This document shows positions 19,051 to 29,026 of a stretch of 64,000 bases of DNA, piece after piece. Source of the DNA: Neisseriaceae bacterium CLB008 (GTDB lineage: Bacteria; Pseudomonadota; Gammaproteobacteria; Burkholderiales; Neisseriaceae); contig CP166133.1 in assembly GCA_041228285.1 (NCBI GenBank), positions 248,001 through 312,000 on the forward strand, written 5' to 3'. Under the pieces are notes generated by a model that was not told the origin of the DNA, searched no databases, and saw only the letters and a list, made by a program, of their open reading frames with translations. The translations under genes and the position numbers were made by a program. The stretch's first letter is position 1, and each line of letters begins with the position of its first letter.

Positions 19051-22000
19051 ATGCCTAAAAATACTGAAATAAAAAGCATCCTGATCTTGGGTGCGGGTCC
19101 GATTGTAATCGGCCAAGCTTGTGAATTTGACTACTCAGGCGCGCAAGCCTGTAAAGCCTTACGTGAAGAAGGCTATCGCGTGGTGTTGGTGAACTCAAAC
19201 CCAGCCACGATCATGACCGACCCAGAAATGGCTGATGCCACCTACATCGAGCCGATTCACTGGGAAGTCGTGCGCAAGATTATTGAAAAAGAACGCCCAG
19301 ATGCCGTGCTGCCCACCATGGGTGGTCAAACGGCCTTGAACTGTGCCTTAGAGCTAGAGCGTCAAGGCGTGTTGGCGGAATTTGGGGTGAAAATGATCGG
19401 CGCCACCGCCGACGCCATCGACAAAGCTGAAGACCGTCGTCGCTTCGACGTGGCCATGAAAAAAATTGGCCTAGACACCGCCCGCTCAGGCATTGCACAT
19501 AATATGGAAGAAGCCTTTGCAGTGGCCGAAGAAGTGGGGTTCCCCTGCATTATTCGCCCTTCATTCACCATGGGCGGCACCGGCGGCGGCATTGCCTACA
19601 ATAAAGAAGAGTTTGAAGAAATCTGCGTGCGCGGCTTAGACCTTTCCCCAACCAAAGAATTATTGATCGATGAATCATTGATTGGTTGGAAAGAGTACGA
19701 GATGGAAGTAGTACGCGACCGCAACGACAACTGCATCATCGTGTGCTCGATTGAAAACTTTGACCCCATGGGCATTCACACCGGCGACTCCATCACCGTG
19801 GCGCCGGCGCAAACCCTGACCGATAAAGAATACCAAATCATGCGTGACGCCTCGATGGCGGTGCTGCGTGAAATCGGTGTCGAAACCGGCGGCTCTAACG
19901 TCCAGTTCTCGGTGAATCCCGAAAACGGCCGTCTGATCGTGATTGAGATGAATCCACGCGTGTCGCGTTCGTCTGCCTTAGCGTCTAAAGCCACGGGCTT
20001 CCCGATCGCCAAAATTGCGGCCAAGCTGGCCGTGGGTTACACCCTAGACGAACTGACCAACGACATCACCGGCGGTTTGACGCCTGCGTCGTTTGAGCCG
20101 AGCATCGACTACGTTGTGACCAAAATCCCGCGCTTTAACTTTGAAAAATTTGACGGTGCCAACGACCGTTTGACCACCCAAATGAAGTCAGTCGGTGAAG
20201 TGATGGCCATTGGCCGCACCTTCCAAGAATCGATGCAAAAAGCCTTGCGCGGCCTAGAAGTCGGCGCCAGCGGCTTTGATCCTAAGGTGAATTTGGCCGA
20301 TAAAGACGCCGTAACCAAAATCCGCCGTGAACTCACTGAAGCGGGTGCAGAGCGCATTTGGTACGTTGGCGATGCCTTGCGTGCCGGCATGAGCGTGGCC
20401 GAGATTCATCAGCTGACCTTTATTGACTACTGGTTCTTGGTGCAGATCGAAGAATTGATTCAGCTCGAGCAAAAAGTGGCTCAAGGCGGTTTTGCTGGTT
20501 TGAATCGTGACTTCTTGCGTCAGCTGAAACGTAAAGGCTTTGCCGATTCACGTTTGGCGACCTTGATTGGCGTGTCTGAAGCCGAAGTGCGTAAGCTGCG
20601 CCATCAGCATGAGCTGTTCCCCGTATACAAACGCGTCGACACCTGTGCGGCCGAGTTCTCGACCGATACGGCCTATTTATACTCAACCTATGAAGAAGAG
20701 TGTGAATCACGTCCGAATCAAGATCGCCCCAAAATCATGGTATTGGGCGGTGGCCCAAACCGCATTGGTCAAGGCATTGAGTTTGACTACTGCTGTGTGC
20801 ACGCCTCTTTGGCGCTGCGCGAAGACGGTTACGAAACCATCATGGTCAACTGTAATCCAGAAACGGTATCGACCGACTATGACACGTCTGATCGCCTCTA
20901 CTTTGAGCCCGTTACCCTAGAAGACGTGTTGGAAATCGTGCGCATCGAGCAGCCTAAGGGCGTGATCGTGCAATACGGCGGCCAAACGCCGCTGAAACTA
21001 GCGCGTGCGCTAGAAGCCGCTGGCGTGCCTGTAATCGGCACCTCACCTGACGCGATCGACCGCTCTGAAGACCGCGAACGCTTCCAAAAAGCGGTGCAGC
21101 GCCTAGGCTTGAAACAGCCAGCGAACGCAACCGTGACCGCGATTGAGCAAGCCGTAGCCGAAGGCAAAAACATTGGCTACCCCTTGGTGGTTCGTCCTTC
21201 TTACGTTTTGGGCGGCCGCGCGATGGAAATTGTGTACGATGAGCAAGACTTACGTCGTTATTTCCAAACGGCCTACAGCGTGTCTAACGATGCGCCGGTG
21301 TTGCTGGATCATTTCCTAGACGACGCAATTGAAGTCGACGTAGACGCCATCTGTGACGGTGAACAGGTGTTGATCGGCGGCATCATGGAGCACATTGAAC
21401 AGGCGGGCGTGCATTCTGGCGACTCGGCTTGCTCCTTGCCTGCCTATACCTTGAGCGCCGAGATCCAAGACGTGATGCGTGAGCAAGTGCGTCAGCTGGC
21501 GTTTGAGCTGAACGTGCGTGGTTTGATGAACGTGCAGTTTGCGGTGAAAGCCAACGAGGTGTATTTGATCGAGGTGAATCCTCGTGCAGCCCGTACCGTG
21601 CCGTTTGTGTCTAAGGCTACTGGCGTGCCTTTGGCCAAAGTAGCCGCCCGCGTGATGGCTGGCCAAAGCCTGGCTGAGCAAGGCGTGACGCAAGAAGTGA
21701 TTCCGCCTTATTACTCGGTGAAAGAAGTGGTGTTGCCGTTTAATAAATTCCCAGGCGTGGATCCGATCTTAGGGCCTGAAATGCGCTCGACCGGTGAAGT
21801 GATGGGCGTGGGCAACACCTTCCCAGAAGCGTTTGCCAAGGCGCAGCTAGGTGCTCAAACCTACGTTCAGCAAAGCGGCCGCGCCTTATTGTCGGTGCGC
21901 GAAAGCGATAAAAAACGCGTGGTTGAATTGGCCAAGCAGCTGATTGCCAAAGGCTTTGACCTAGACGCCACCCACGGCACCGCGATTGTGCTGGGCGAAG

Positions 22001-22272
22001 CGGGGATTAACCCACGATTGGTGAATAAGGTACATGAAGGTCGCCCGCACATTCAAGACCGGATCAAAAATGGCGAGTACACCTATGTGGTGAACACCAC
22101 TGAAGGCCGTCAGGCGATTGAAGATTCTAAATTGATTCGTCGCAGCGCTTTGCGCTATCGCGTTCACTACGACACCACCTTGAACGGCGCTTTTGCCACC
22201 ACCCGTGCGTTTGATGCCAATCCGATGGCGGCGGTGATTTCGGTACAAGAAATGCATCAACTATTGGCTTAA
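19051..22272 (+). CDS. carB: Carbamoyl-phosphate synthase large subunit
   Basis: A 1073-residue synthetase with two homologous ATP-grasp halves, about residues 1-400 and 550-935. The duplicated nucleotide motifs are [19 protein letters not shown] near the start and [18 protein letters not shown] near residue 567. The C-terminal 140 residues form the MGS-like allosteric domain. Full length for the family (E. coli 1073). A terminator follows directly. Together with carA it forms a two-gene operon. Confidence 0.98.
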   Translation: MPKNTEIKSILILGAGPIVIGQACEFDYSGAQACKALREEGYRVVLVNSNPATIMTDPEMADATYIEPIHWEVVRKIIEKERPDAVLPTMGGQTALNCALELERQGVLAEFGVKMIGATADAIDKAEDRRRFDVAMKKIGLDTARSGIAHNMEEAFAVAEEVGFPCIIRPSFTMGGTGGGIAYNKEEFEEICVRGLDLSPTKELLIDESLIGWKEYEMEVVRDRNDNCIIVCSIENFDPMGIHTGDSITVAPAQTLTDKEYQIMRDASMAVLREIGVETGGSNVQFSVNPENGRLIVIEMNPRVSRSSALASKATGFPIAKIAAKLAVGYTLDELTNDITGGLTPASFEPSIDYVVTKIPRFNFEKFDGANDRLTTQMKSVGEVMAIGRTFQESMQKALRGLEVGASGFDPKVNLADKDAVTKIRRELTEAGAERIWYVGDALRAGMSVAEIHQLTFIDYWFLVQIEELIQLEQKVAQGGFAGLNRDFLRQLKRKGFADSRLATLIGVSEAEVRKLRHQHELFPVYKRVDTCAAEFSTDTAYLYSTYEEECESRPNQDRPKIMVLGGGPNRIGQGIEFDYCCVHASLALREDGYETIMVNCNPETVSTDYDTSDRLYFEPVTLEDVLEIVRIEQPKGVIVQYGGQTPLKLARALEAAGVPVIGTSPDAIDRSEDRERFQKAVQRLGLKQPANATVTAIEQAVAEGKNIGYPLVVRPSYVLGGRAMEIVYDEQDLRRYFQTAYSVSNDAPVLLDHFLDDAIEVDVDAICDGEQVLIGGIMEHIEQAGVHSGDSACSLPAYTLSAEIQDVMREQVRQLAFELNVRGLMNVQFAVKANEVYLIEVNPRAARTVPFVSKATGVPLAKVAARVMAGQSLAEQGVTQEVIPPYYSVKEVVLPFNKFPGVDPILGPEMRSTGEVMGVGNTFPEAFAKAQLGAQTYVQQSGRALLSVRESDKKRVVELAKQLIAKGFDLDATHGTAIVLGEAGINPRLVNKVHEGRPHIQDRIKNGEYTYVVNTTEGRQAIEDSKLIRRSALRYRVHYDTTLNGAFATTRAFDANPMAAVISVQEMHQLLA

Positions 22273-22292
22273 GCCCATCGTTGAGGTGATCC

Positions 22293-22320
22293 ACCCGATG
22301 CTTTGGCATCGGGTTTTTTA
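22293..22320 (+). terminator. Terminator after carB
   Basis: Stem CCCGATGC (22294-22301) with GCATCGGG (22306-22313), loop TTTG, then a T tract. Confidence 0.9.
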
Positions 22321-22379
22321 ATGCGCGGGCGTTTGTTCGGTGTTTATTCGGCATTTGGGCGGAAATGTCGCCAAAAGGC

Positions 22380-22408
22380 TAGACAGATCAAAACTAATAA
22401 ACGATAAT
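22380..22408 (+). promoter_or_regulatory. Sigma70 promoter of siderophore-binding protein gene
   Basis: TAGACA (22380-22385, 5/6 of consensus), 17-base spacer, GATAAT (22403-22408, 5/6). The -10 lies inside the Fur-box palindrome. Confidence 0.7.
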
Positions 22409-22422
22409 CATTATCGTTTATT
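22396..22422 (+). promoter_or_regulatory. Fur box (27-bp perfect palindrome)
   Basis: Two 13-base arms, 22396-22408 and 22410-22422, are exact reverse complements around a central C at 22409. The core GATAAT-C-ATTATC matches the classical Fur 6-1-6 pattern perfectly. Because it overlaps the -10 and start region, iron-loaded Fur should block the promoter. Confidence 0.88.
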
Positions 22423-22435
22423 TAAGGAGGTTAAT

Positions 22436-23305
22436 ATGAGAAAGTCAGTTTACGCCCTAGGTTGCGTATTGGGTTTGTCCGTGGCGGCCGTAGGGGCGCA
22501 AGAATTACCGGTTAAAGACGCCAAGCGCATCGTGGCCATGGATTTTGGTGCTTTAGATACCTTAGCCGAACTCGGTGCCGCGAATCGCGTGGTGGCCTTG
22601 CCTAAAGAAAATGGCCCAGAATACATGAGCGTATACGCCACGGATGCCTACCAAAACACCGGCGGCATGAAAACCCCCGATTTGGCCGTGATTAAAGCCG
22701 CCAAACCAGACGTGATCATCATGGCCGGCCGCCAAAATGCCGCCCACGATGAGTTGGTGAAAATTGCCCCGACTATTCGCTACGCGACTGACAGCAAGAA
22801 ATACCTTGCGTCAGCCAAAGACAACGCCTTGATGTTGGGTGAGTTAGTGGGTAAAAAAGCCGAAGCCGAACAAAAATGGGCGGCTTTGGAAACCAAGATT
22901 AAAGGCATTCAGGCTCAAGCCGACGCTTCTCCTGTGAAAGCCACCGTGATGTTGCACAACGGCGGCAAGCTGATGGTGTCAAACAGCGGTTACGCAGCCT
23001 TTATTCATGATGCACTGCACGTGAAAAAAGCTGATGCAAACGTTGGTGATGAGCGCGTGGTGGTGGACGCAGCCTATTTGAACAAGGTAAACCCAGACGT
23101 GATCTACGTGATTGACCGTAGCAGCGCCATTGGTCAAGCGCCTTTGGACATGAAGCTGTTCGCCGACAAAGACATGAAAAAAGTCAAAGCCGTGAAAAAC
23201 CAAAAAGTGGTGGTGTTGACGCCTAAGCTTTGGTATCTATCAGGCGGTGGCTTGCAAAGCATTTCGCTACAGGCCGATGAAGTGGCGAAGCATTTGGGTA
23301 AATAA
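22436..23305 (+). CDS. Iron-siderophore ABC transporter substrate-binding protein (FatB/CeuE-like)
   Basis: A 289-residue periplasmic protein of the FecB/FatB class III binding-protein fold. The signal peptide ends near residue 21 (SVAAVGA); no lipobox is present. Then come KRIVAMDFGALDTLAELG, KAAKPDVIIMAGRQ and the long alpha-helical linker rich in Lys and Ala typical of the family. It would bind a ferric siderophore or siderophore fragment and hand it to an inner-membrane ABC permease. No permease or ATPase gene is next to it: a terminator follows and then an unrelated SDR. ATG 22436 has AAGGAGG five bases upstream. Iron regulation is supported by the Fur box. Confidence 0.9.
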   Translation: MRKSVYALGCVLGLSVAAVGAQELPVKDAKRIVAMDFGALDTLAELGAANRVVALPKENGPEYMSVYATDAYQNTGGMKTPDLAVIKAAKPDVIIMAGRQNAAHDELVKIAPTIRYATDSKKYLASAKDNALMLGELVGKKAEAEQKWAALETKIKGIQAQADASPVKATVMLHNGGKLMVSNSGYAAFIHDALHVKKADANVGDERVVVDAAYLNKVNPDVIYVIDRSSAIGQAPLDMKLFADKDMKKVKAVKNQKVVVLTPKLWYLSGGGLQSISLQADEVAKHLGK

Positions 23306-23322
23306 GCCTAAAATTAGGGTTT

Positions 23323-23359
23323 AAAAGACGCAGCGTACATAACGCTGCGTCTTTTTTTT
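23323..23359 (+). terminator. Terminator after siderophore-binding protein gene
   Basis: A 13-bp stem (23323-23335 with 23343-23355) followed by a T tract; it confirms a single-gene transcript. Confidence 0.9.
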
Positions 23360-23424
23360 GACGATTGCGCTGGCTTAGGTCAATATAAAGCCATGCTTTT
23401 GACATTTAAACAAAAGGAGTGACG

Positions 23425-24267
23425 ATGAGGCGAAAAGGGGTGTGTCTAAGCGAGTCAGTGATTTTGGTGACGGGTGCGGCCCAGGGCATGGGGCGCTTGT
23501 TGCTGGAGCGGGCTAAAAAAGAAGGCTGCCGCCACCTGGTGGCCTGGGACATTGATGCGGCCGGCTTGGCCCAGCTACAGCAAGAGATGGCGACAGATGA
23601 GCGGATACAGCTGGTGACTCAAGTGGTGGATCTGGCGGATTTGGACGCCATTACCGCGGCCGTGGCGCAGCTGGAAACGGGTTTTGGTCTGCCGAATATT
23701 GTGATCAATAATGCCGGCGTCGTCTGTGGCGATTACTTTTGGGGCCATCGCCCAATAGAGGACATTCAGCGCACCATGGCGGTAAACGCCTTAGCGCCGA
23801 TGCAGCTGACGCGGGCTTTATTACCCGCCATGTTGGCCGGCCAGCGCCCGTGCCGAATTGTGAACATCGCCTCGGCGGCGGCCTTGGTGTCCAATCCCAA
23901 TATGAGCGTGTATGCGGCCTCGAAATGGGCGCTGTTTGGCTGGAGTGATTCTTTGCGTTTAGAGCTGGTGCAGGCGGGGCATGACCACGTGAAGGTGACC
24001 ACGGTGTGTCCCACCTATATTGACACCGGGATGTTCGCGGGCGCCAAGCCCTTGTTGCTGACGCCCATGCTGCAGCCTGAGGCCGTGGTGGCGCAGATAT
24101 GGCAGGCCATGAAGCTGGGGCGTCCGCAGCTGTTGCTGCCGTGGACGGTGGGCTTAAGCAAGGTGATTAAGGGGCTCTTACCCTTGGCGTGGTGGGACGT
24201 TTTGGCCGAGAAAGTGTTTAAAATTTACGGCTCAATGTCTGAATTTAAAGGACGCGGCCCGCGTTAG
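23425..24267 (+). CDS. SDR family NAD(P)-dependent oxidoreductase
   Basis: A 280-residue classical short-chain dehydrogenase. Cofactor motif TGAAQGMG is at about residues 17-24, NNAG near 97, catalytic Ser in IVNIASAAALVS, and YAASK near 170. The long C-terminal tail with a hydrophobic patch (VIKGLLPLAWWDVLAEKVF) suggests membrane association, as in retinol- or lipid-acting SDRs of the RDH10 type (inference). ATG 23425 has AAGGAG five bases upstream; GTG 23419 in frame overlaps that site and is less likely. Substrate unknown. Confidence 0.85.
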   Translation: MRRKGVCLSESVILVTGAAQGMGRLLLERAKKEGCRHLVAWDIDAAGLAQLQQEMATDERIQLVTQVVDLADLDAITAAVAQLETGFGLPNIVINNAGVVCGDYFWGHRPIEDIQRTMAVNALAPMQLTRALLPAMLAGQRPCRIVNIASAAALVSNPNMSVYAASKWALFGWSDSLRLELVQAGHDHVKVTTVCPTYIDTGMFAGAKPLLLTPMLQPEAVVAQIWQAMKLGRPQLLLPWTVGLSKVIKGLLPLAWWDVLAEKVFKIYGSMSEFKGRGPR

Positions 24268-24284
24268 CGAGCCGCTTGAGATGC

Positions 24285-24929
24285 TTAGGCCAGCTGCGCG
24301 CTGAGCCAGTTGCGCCAAGCGTCAGCCTGACCTAGGTATTGGCTCACCGGCAGTACCTGCCAGCGGCCGTCGGCGTGGGCCAGCGCCACCGTGGGAAAGC
24401 CTTGACCACCAAGCTGGCCTAACAGGCTGCGGCTGGCTGCTATGTGGGCTTCGGTAGCGGCGCCTTGCTGATCGTGTAGCGCTTGGGTGAAGGCGTTTGC
24501 ATCGTGGCCTAATGCAGTGGCCAGCTGGATTAATACGGGCGTCTCGCTGATGCGTTGGCCTGCCACGTAGTGGGCGCTTTGCAGTTGGTGCAGCATGGCC
24601 AGACCTTGGCCGTTGAGCGCTGTGGCCGCTAAAATGGCCGCAATGGGCTGAGCCGAATCCATTTCGGCGCCGATGTCGCGCAATAGGCCGTCAAAATAGG
24701 CGCTGCCAAACGGCTGGCCCGACATTTGTGCAATGCGTTCATCGTGTGGCATGACGTAGTCGCGCCAGCCAGCATCAATTTGGCGCCGATTGGCGCCGGC
24801 CAGCATGCCGCCGCCGTGTAGCGTCACGGTCAGCTCGGGCAGGCTCGCTGCGGCTTCGATCAAAGGGGCGACGGCGTAGCACCAGCCACAAAAGGGATCG
24901 AAAATATAATGTAAGGTGGCTGATGGCAT
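24285..24929 (-). CDS. DsbA family (thioredoxin-fold) oxidoreductase
   Basis: A 214-residue cytosolic thioredoxin-fold protein with an inserted helical domain. Active-site motif FDPFCGWCYAVAP (CGWC, about 12-15) is the FrnE/DsbA-like type, and the cis-proline strand is GGQGFPTVALA near residue 175. There is no signal peptide. The chosen start ATG 24929 has AAGGA seven bases upstream; an upstream ATG 24968 overlaps the end of ptsI. It lies at the end of the PTS cluster, but a role with the PTS is not implied. Confidence 0.85.
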   Translation of the reverse strand: MPSATLHYIFDPFCGWCYAVAPLIEAAASLPELTVTLHGGGMLAGANRRQIDAGWRDYVMPHDERIAQMSGQPFGSAYFDGLLRDIGAEMDSAQPIAAILAATALNGQGLAMLHQLQSAHYVAGQRISETPVLIQLATALGHDANAFTQALHDQQGAATEAHIAASRSLLGQLGGQGFPTVALAHADGRWQVLPVSQYLGQADAWRNWLSAQLA

Positions 24930-24954
24930 AGGGCGTCCTTGTGGGCTGGCGGGG

Positions 24955-26715
24955 TTATTTGTCGGCATTGGCGTCTTTGGTCATGCTTAATTCATTCAGC
25001 TTTTTCAACAGCTCGTCGACTCGATCAGGATCTTCATTACGCATGATGCGCAATACGCTGGGCTCAATCACGTCCAGCTCGGCGTCGCGAATGATTTGCT
25101 TAATCGGCAACACATGGGTGGGGTGCATGGAGAAGCGGCGTAGGCCCATGCCCAGTAAGAGGCGGGTGAGCTTGGCGTCGCCGGCCATCTCGCCGCACAC
25201 CGAAACCGGTTTATTCATGCGGTTGGCGGTGCGAATGACGTGGCTCAATAGGCGCAGCACGGCCGGGTGGGCCGGCTGATACAAATAGCTCACGGCCTCA
25301 TCGCCGCGGTCAACGGCCAAAGTGTATTGAATCAAGTCGTTGGTGCCAATGGAAATAAAGTCGATTTTTTTCAAAATGCTGGACACGGTTAAGGCCGCCG
25401 ACGGAATTTCAATCATGGCGCCGATGGGCAGCGCTTCGTTAAAGTCTATGCCTTCTTCGCGCAGCTGTTGCTTCACGGTGTTGATGTGGGCCAGCGCCTG
25501 ATTGACTTCGGTTACCGAAGAAATCATCGGCAGCATGATCTGTACATCACCGTGGGCGCTGGCGCGTAGGAGCGCCCGTAGCTGGGTTTTAAACATTAAG
25601 GGCTCTGCCAAACACAGGCGAATGCCGGTCACGCCTAAGGCTGGATTAAGAGCGTCGCTTTGGCCGAACCAGCGCGGGTTTTTATCGACGCCCAGATCGA
25701 TGGTGCGCATGGTGACGGGCTTGCCCTTGAGTTTTTTAACGATGTGGCTATAGGTTTCGTACTGCTCTTCCTCGGTCGGCAAAGTGTCGCGGTTGAGGTA
25801 TAAAAACTCGGTTCGAAACAGGCCGACGCCGTCGGCGGTCGACTTGGTCACATTTTTAATGTCGTCGGCGGATTCAATATTGGTCAGTAGTTTGACGCGG
25901 GTGCCGTCTTGAGTGGTGGCGCTGGCGCGTTTGATTTTGTCTAATTCTTTACGCTGGGCCTTGTGTTCGCGCGCGCGGCGGCGGTATTCCACCAGAATCT
26001 GTTCTTCCGGCTGGACAATGACCACGCCGTCGATGCCGTCGACGATGACCCAATCGTCTTCATGGATCAGTTCGCGGCTGTTGTGTAGGGCCAAAACCGA
26101 GGGCAGCTCTAGGTTGCGTCCCAAAATGGCGGTGTGGCTAGTGGGCCCGCCCATGTCGGTGACGAAGGCGGCGATGCGCTGGTCTTTGAAAAAGATGGTG
26201 TCGGCGGGAGACAGATCATGGGCCACTAAAATGGTGTCGTCGAATAGATCGTCGGAAATGCCCAAATCGGTGCTTTGACCCGCCAGATTTTTAAACACCC
26301 GTTCCACCACTTGCAGCATGTCCTGCTTGCGTTCACGCAAGTAGGTGTCGTCGATGGCGTCAAACTGTTGGCTGAGAATGTCGACCTGTTGCTTTAGCGC
26401 CCATTCGGCGTTGACCATGCGGCTTTTGATGATGTCGGTAGGTTCATGGGCAATGGTGATGTCGGTCAGCAGCATGAGGTGCAAGGAAATAAAGGCGCCC
26501 AATTCGGTGGGGGCGTTTTCTGGAATGTTGTTGCGCAACTGTTCCATTTGCTTGCGAGTCGCTTTAATGGCGAGCTCAAAGCGTTGGATTTCGGCGTCGA
26601 TTTGATGCGCCTCTATGGGCGAATAAATCACGTCTTCCATGCTTTGACGCACTAAGTGGGCGCGGCCAATGGCGATGCCGTGGCCGATGGGAACACCATG
26701 TAAAACGAGGCTCAT
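24955..26715 (-). CDS. ptsI: PTS enzyme I (phosphoenolpyruvate-protein phosphotransferase)
   Basis: A 586-residue enzyme I that takes phosphate from phosphoenolpyruvate and gives it to HPr. The phosphorylated His194 is in GGPTSHTAILGR, the HPr-binding helical subdomain precedes it, and the C-terminal PEP-binding barrel carries the catalytic Cys in PVSVCGEMAGD near residue 500. Length is normal. The start is two bases after the ptsH stop, so the genes are translated together. With only a mannose-type EIIA in the operon, it likely feeds a regulatory relay. Confidence 0.96.
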   Translation of the reverse strand: MSLVLHGVPIGHGIAIGRAHLVRQSMEDVIYSPIEAHQIDAEIQRFELAIKATRKQMEQLRNNIPENAPTELGAFISLHLMLLTDITIAHEPTDIIKSRMVNAEWALKQQVDILSQQFDAIDDTYLRERKQDMLQVVERVFKNLAGQSTDLGISDDLFDDTILVAHDLSPADTIFFKDQRIAAFVTDMGGPTSHTAILGRNLELPSVLALHNSRELIHEDDWVIVDGIDGVVIVQPEEQILVEYRRRAREHKAQRKELDKIKRASATTQDGTRVKLLTNIESADDIKNVTKSTADGVGLFRTEFLYLNRDTLPTEEEQYETYSHIVKKLKGKPVTMRTIDLGVDKNPRWFGQSDALNPALGVTGIRLCLAEPLMFKTQLRALLRASAHGDVQIMLPMISSVTEVNQALAHINTVKQQLREEGIDFNEALPIGAMIEIPSAALTVSSILKKIDFISIGTNDLIQYTLAVDRGDEAVSYLYQPAHPAVLRLLSHVIRTANRMNKPVSVCGEMAGDAKLTRLLLGMGLRRFSMHPTHVLPIKQIIRDAELDVIEPSVLRIMRNEDPDRVDELLKKLNELSMTKDANADK

Positions 26716-26717
26716 GT

Positions 26718-26987
26718 TTATTCGCTTTCGTCGAATCGGTTGTTGATCAGCTGCCCAAGAGCAGCAATGGCTTCGGTTTCATCTTGGCCATCGGCGTCGA
26801 TGGTGATGAAGCAGCCTTTGGCGGCGGCCAACATCATGAGGCCCATGATGCTTTTACCGTTGACGCGGCGGTCCTGGCGACTCACCCAAATCTCGCTTTT
26901 AAAGCCGCTGGCCAATTGGGTAAACTTGCTGGAAGCGCGGGCGTGTAGCCCCAGTTTATTGATGATTTCAAATTCTTGACTGATCAT
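26718..26987 (-). CDS. ptsH: HPr phosphocarrier protein
   Basis: An 89-residue HPr. Phosphorylated His15 is in NKLGLHARASSKF. Ser46, the HPr kinase site, is kept in NGKSIMGLMMLAA, so control by HPrK/phosphatase is plausible, although hprK is not in the window. It lies between the EIIA(Man) gene (6-base gap) and ptsI (2-base gap). Confidence 0.97.
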   Translation of the reverse strand: MISQEFEIINKLGLHARASSKFTQLASGFKSEIWVSRQDRRVNGKSIMGLMMLAAAKGCFITIDADGQDETEAIAALGQLINNRFDESE

Positions 26988-26993
26988 TGTGGG

Positions 26994-27398
26994 TTACCAA
27001 GTGTCTTTGTGGGTGATGTCGATGATGCCGGCAATGGCGGCTTTTTTAACGTCTTGTAAGAGTGCAGCTAAGTTTGTACTTAAAGATGCATATTGAATCG
27101 CTTTCACGATCATGGGCGCGTTCAGTCCCGTGAGCATGGCCGTGTCTTGGTTGAGGATGAATTTATTGGCGACATTGCAGGGCGTGGCCCCAAAAATGTC
27201 GGTCAAAATCAACACGCCATAGCCAAAATTCAGCTCGCCTAAGAGCTTGGAGATCTTCGCGTGAACCACTTCGGGTTCGTCGTTTTTTTCAACGTTTAAA
27301 ATACGCACGTTGCCCGGCAGCGCAGGAAAAAAATGCGTGGCCAAGTGGTTAAATGCCGAACCCAACGATTCGTGGGTGACAATGAGCAAGCCAATCAT
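26994..27398 (-). CDS. PTS EIIA component, mannose family
   Basis: A 134-residue EIIA of the mannose/sorbose fold. The phosphorylated His9 is in LLIVTHESLGSAF, and LTDIFGATPCNVA near residue 65 is the family's second conserved loop. No EIIB, EIIC or EIID lies near. This EIIA(Man)-HPr-EI set without a permease is known from Neisseriaceae and other proteobacteria and is considered regulatory. The distance to hpt upstream, with a terminator, marks it as the first gene of the operon. Confidence 0.93.
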   Translation of the reverse strand: MIGLLIVTHESLGSAFNHLATHFFPALPGNVRILNVEKNDEPEVVHAKISKLLGELNFGYGVLILTDIFGATPCNVANKFILNQDTAMLTGLNAPMIVKAIQYASLSTNLAALLQDVKKAAIAGIIDITHKDTW

Positions 27399-27439
27399 AA
27401 TAAGGGTCTTTTAAAAAGCTTTATAGGGTGACAAAGAAC

Positions 27440-27475
27440 AAAAAAGGTAAATGCCTGAGTGTAAGCATTTACCTT
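27440..27475 (-). terminator. Terminator after hpt
   Basis: On the minus strand an 11-bp stem (27475-27465 with 27454-27444) and 10-base loop runs into TTTTTT. It separates hpt from the PTS operon. Confidence 0.88.
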
Positions 27476-27498
27476 ATCGCGAAAACTGTCAAGCATGG

Positions 27499-28053
27499 TT
27501 AGGCTTGAGGCTCTTTTAGGGCGTAAATGGCGGGGAGGTTACGCCATGAACCGCTGACGTCCATGCCGTAGCCAAATACGTAGCGATTGGGTACGTCTAG
27601 GCCCACAAAGTCGGCCTGCATGGGTTTGGTTTGCGGCAACAGCTTGTTGGCAAAAACGGCACAGTGGCAGGATAGGGCGCCCATAGACAAGACTTTTTCC
27701 TTGATGGCCACCATGGTGTGACCTTCATCCAAAATGTCGTCTAAGATTAAAACATGGCGGCCTTCGAAGCCTTCTTTGGGAAAGCGGGTCCAGTTAAAGT
27801 TGCCGCCGGAGAGCTTGTCACCGTAGCGAGACACGTGCACGTAGTCAAAGTCTAGCGGGAACGTTAGCTTGGGTAATAATTGGCCAGTAAACACCACGGC
27901 GCCGCCCATAACGGGTAGCACCAAGGGGTATTTGTCGCCCAAGGTGGCGGTGATGTCTTGAGCCATTTTGGCTAAGGCTGCTTCACAGGTGGGTTCATCA
28001 AAAAGCAGTTCTGCTTCATCTAAAATGGCTTGTGTTTGCGCTAAAGAATGCAC
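27499..28053 (-). CDS. hpt: Hypoxanthine-guanine phosphoribosyltransferase
   Basis: A 184-residue purine salvage enzyme joining hypoxanthine or guanine to PRPP. The PRPP-binding motif is HVLILDDILDEGHTM (about 101-115), and the flexible-loop region VHVSRYGDKLSGG precedes it. The C-terminal FVGLDVPNRYVFGYGMD binds the base. Start is GTG 28053 with AAGGAA upstream. Exact purine preference (hypoxanthine versus guanine/xanthine) cannot be told from sequence alone. Confidence 0.9.
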   Translation of the reverse strand: MHSLAQTQAILDEAELLFDEPTCEAALAKMAQDITATLGDKYPLVLPVMGGAVVFTGQLLPKLTFPLDFDYVHVSRYGDKLSGGNFNWTRFPKEGFEGRHVLILDDILDEGHTMVAIKEKVLSMGALSCHCAVFANKLLPQTKPMQADFVGLDVPNRYVFGYGMDVSGSWRNLPAIYALKEPQA

Positions 28054-28128
28054 ACAGTTTCCTTCTTGTTTGAGGTGTATGGGGCAATTATAGGATTTAT
28101 AAGCGCCAAATACAAAGACAATGTTGCG

Positions 28129-28152
28129 CCGTGGCGACAGATTGCGCCACGG
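28129..28152. other. Hairpin between psd and hpt
   Basis: Perfect 8-bp inverted repeat CCGTGGCG (28129-28136) and CGCCACGG (28145-28152), just after the psd stop. No T-run on the minus strand, so a weak or factor-dependent 3' end of psd at best. Confidence 0.45.
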
Positions 28153-28159
28153 TCTGTGT

Positions 28160-29026
28160 TTAGTGGCGTTCGGCGGTGGCCAAAACTTCGCCCATGCGGG
28201 TTAGGCCTTGTGGGAACAGCGTTGGGCTGAGGATGACGCTGCCTGCGGTAAATAAATTAATTACCGTAGAACCTAATTGGAAGCGGCCCATTTCTTCGCC
28301 TTTGGCCAAATGCACGGCTTCTGGTCCTTCGCTAGGGTAGGTCCAACGCTGCAAGACGCCTATGCGCGGCGGATTGATGACGCCTGCCCACACGGTTTCG
28401 ATGCTGCCCACGATGGTGGCGCCCACCAAAATTTGCACCATGGGGCCAAACGGCGTGTCAAATAAGCAGATCACGCGCTCGTTGCGGGCGAATAAATTCG
28501 GCACGTTTTGCGCGGTTAAGGGGTTCACCGAAAAGAGGTCGCCCGGCACGTAAATCATTTCCTTTAACACGCCATCACAGGGCATGTGCACGCGATGATA
28601 GTCCTTAGGAGACAAATAAGTAGTGATGAACTGGCCGCTTTGGAACTGTGCCGTCATGTCTTTGTCGGCCGCCACCAGCGCTTCTAAGGTGTAATCATGG
28701 CCTTTGGCCTGCATGATGCGGCCCGCGTCGATGGCGCCTAGCTGGCTCACGGTGCCGTCGGCAGGCTGAACCAGAACGTGATCGCCAGCGGCGATGGGGC
28801 GAGCGTCTGGCTTTAAGGCGCGGGTGAAAAACGCGTTAAAGTGGGCGTAGTCGGCCACGTTTTCGTGGACGGCTTCGCTCATGTCGACTTTATAAACCTT
28901 GATAAAGGTGTTGATGATCCAGCGCGTAATGGCGCCACGCTCTTGGTTGGCAACCCAGCCAGCAAAGCGGGTGAGACCCTGTTGGGGAATGAAATACTGG
29001 AGTGAGATTTTAAATTTTTCTAACAC
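28160..29026 (-). CDS. psd: Phosphatidylserine decarboxylase proenzyme
   Basis: A 288-residue proenzyme that makes phosphatidylethanolamine in the inner membrane. The self-cleavage site LGST is near the C-terminus (Gly252-Ser253), where Ser becomes the pyruvoyl group. The conserved [12 protein letters not shown] and [13 protein letters not shown] motifs are both present. Start is GTG 29026, preceded by CACGGATACC on the plus strand; no strong ribosome site. Its substrate comes from pssA, 2.3 kb away at 31330, on the opposite strand. Confidence 0.96.
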   Translation of the reverse strand: MLEKFKISLQYFIPQQGLTRFAGWVANQERGAITRWIINTFIKVYKVDMSEAVHENVADYAHFNAFFTRALKPDARPIAAGDHVLVQPADGTVSQLGAIDAGRIMQAKGHDYTLEALVAADKDMTAQFQSGQFITTYLSPKDYHRVHMPCDGVLKEMIYVPGDLFSVNPLTAQNVPNLFARNERVICLFDTPFGPMVQILVGATIVGSIETVWAGVINPPRIGVLQRWTYPSEGPEAVHLAKGEEMGRFQLGSTVINLFTAGSVILSPTLFPQGLTRMGEVLATAERH

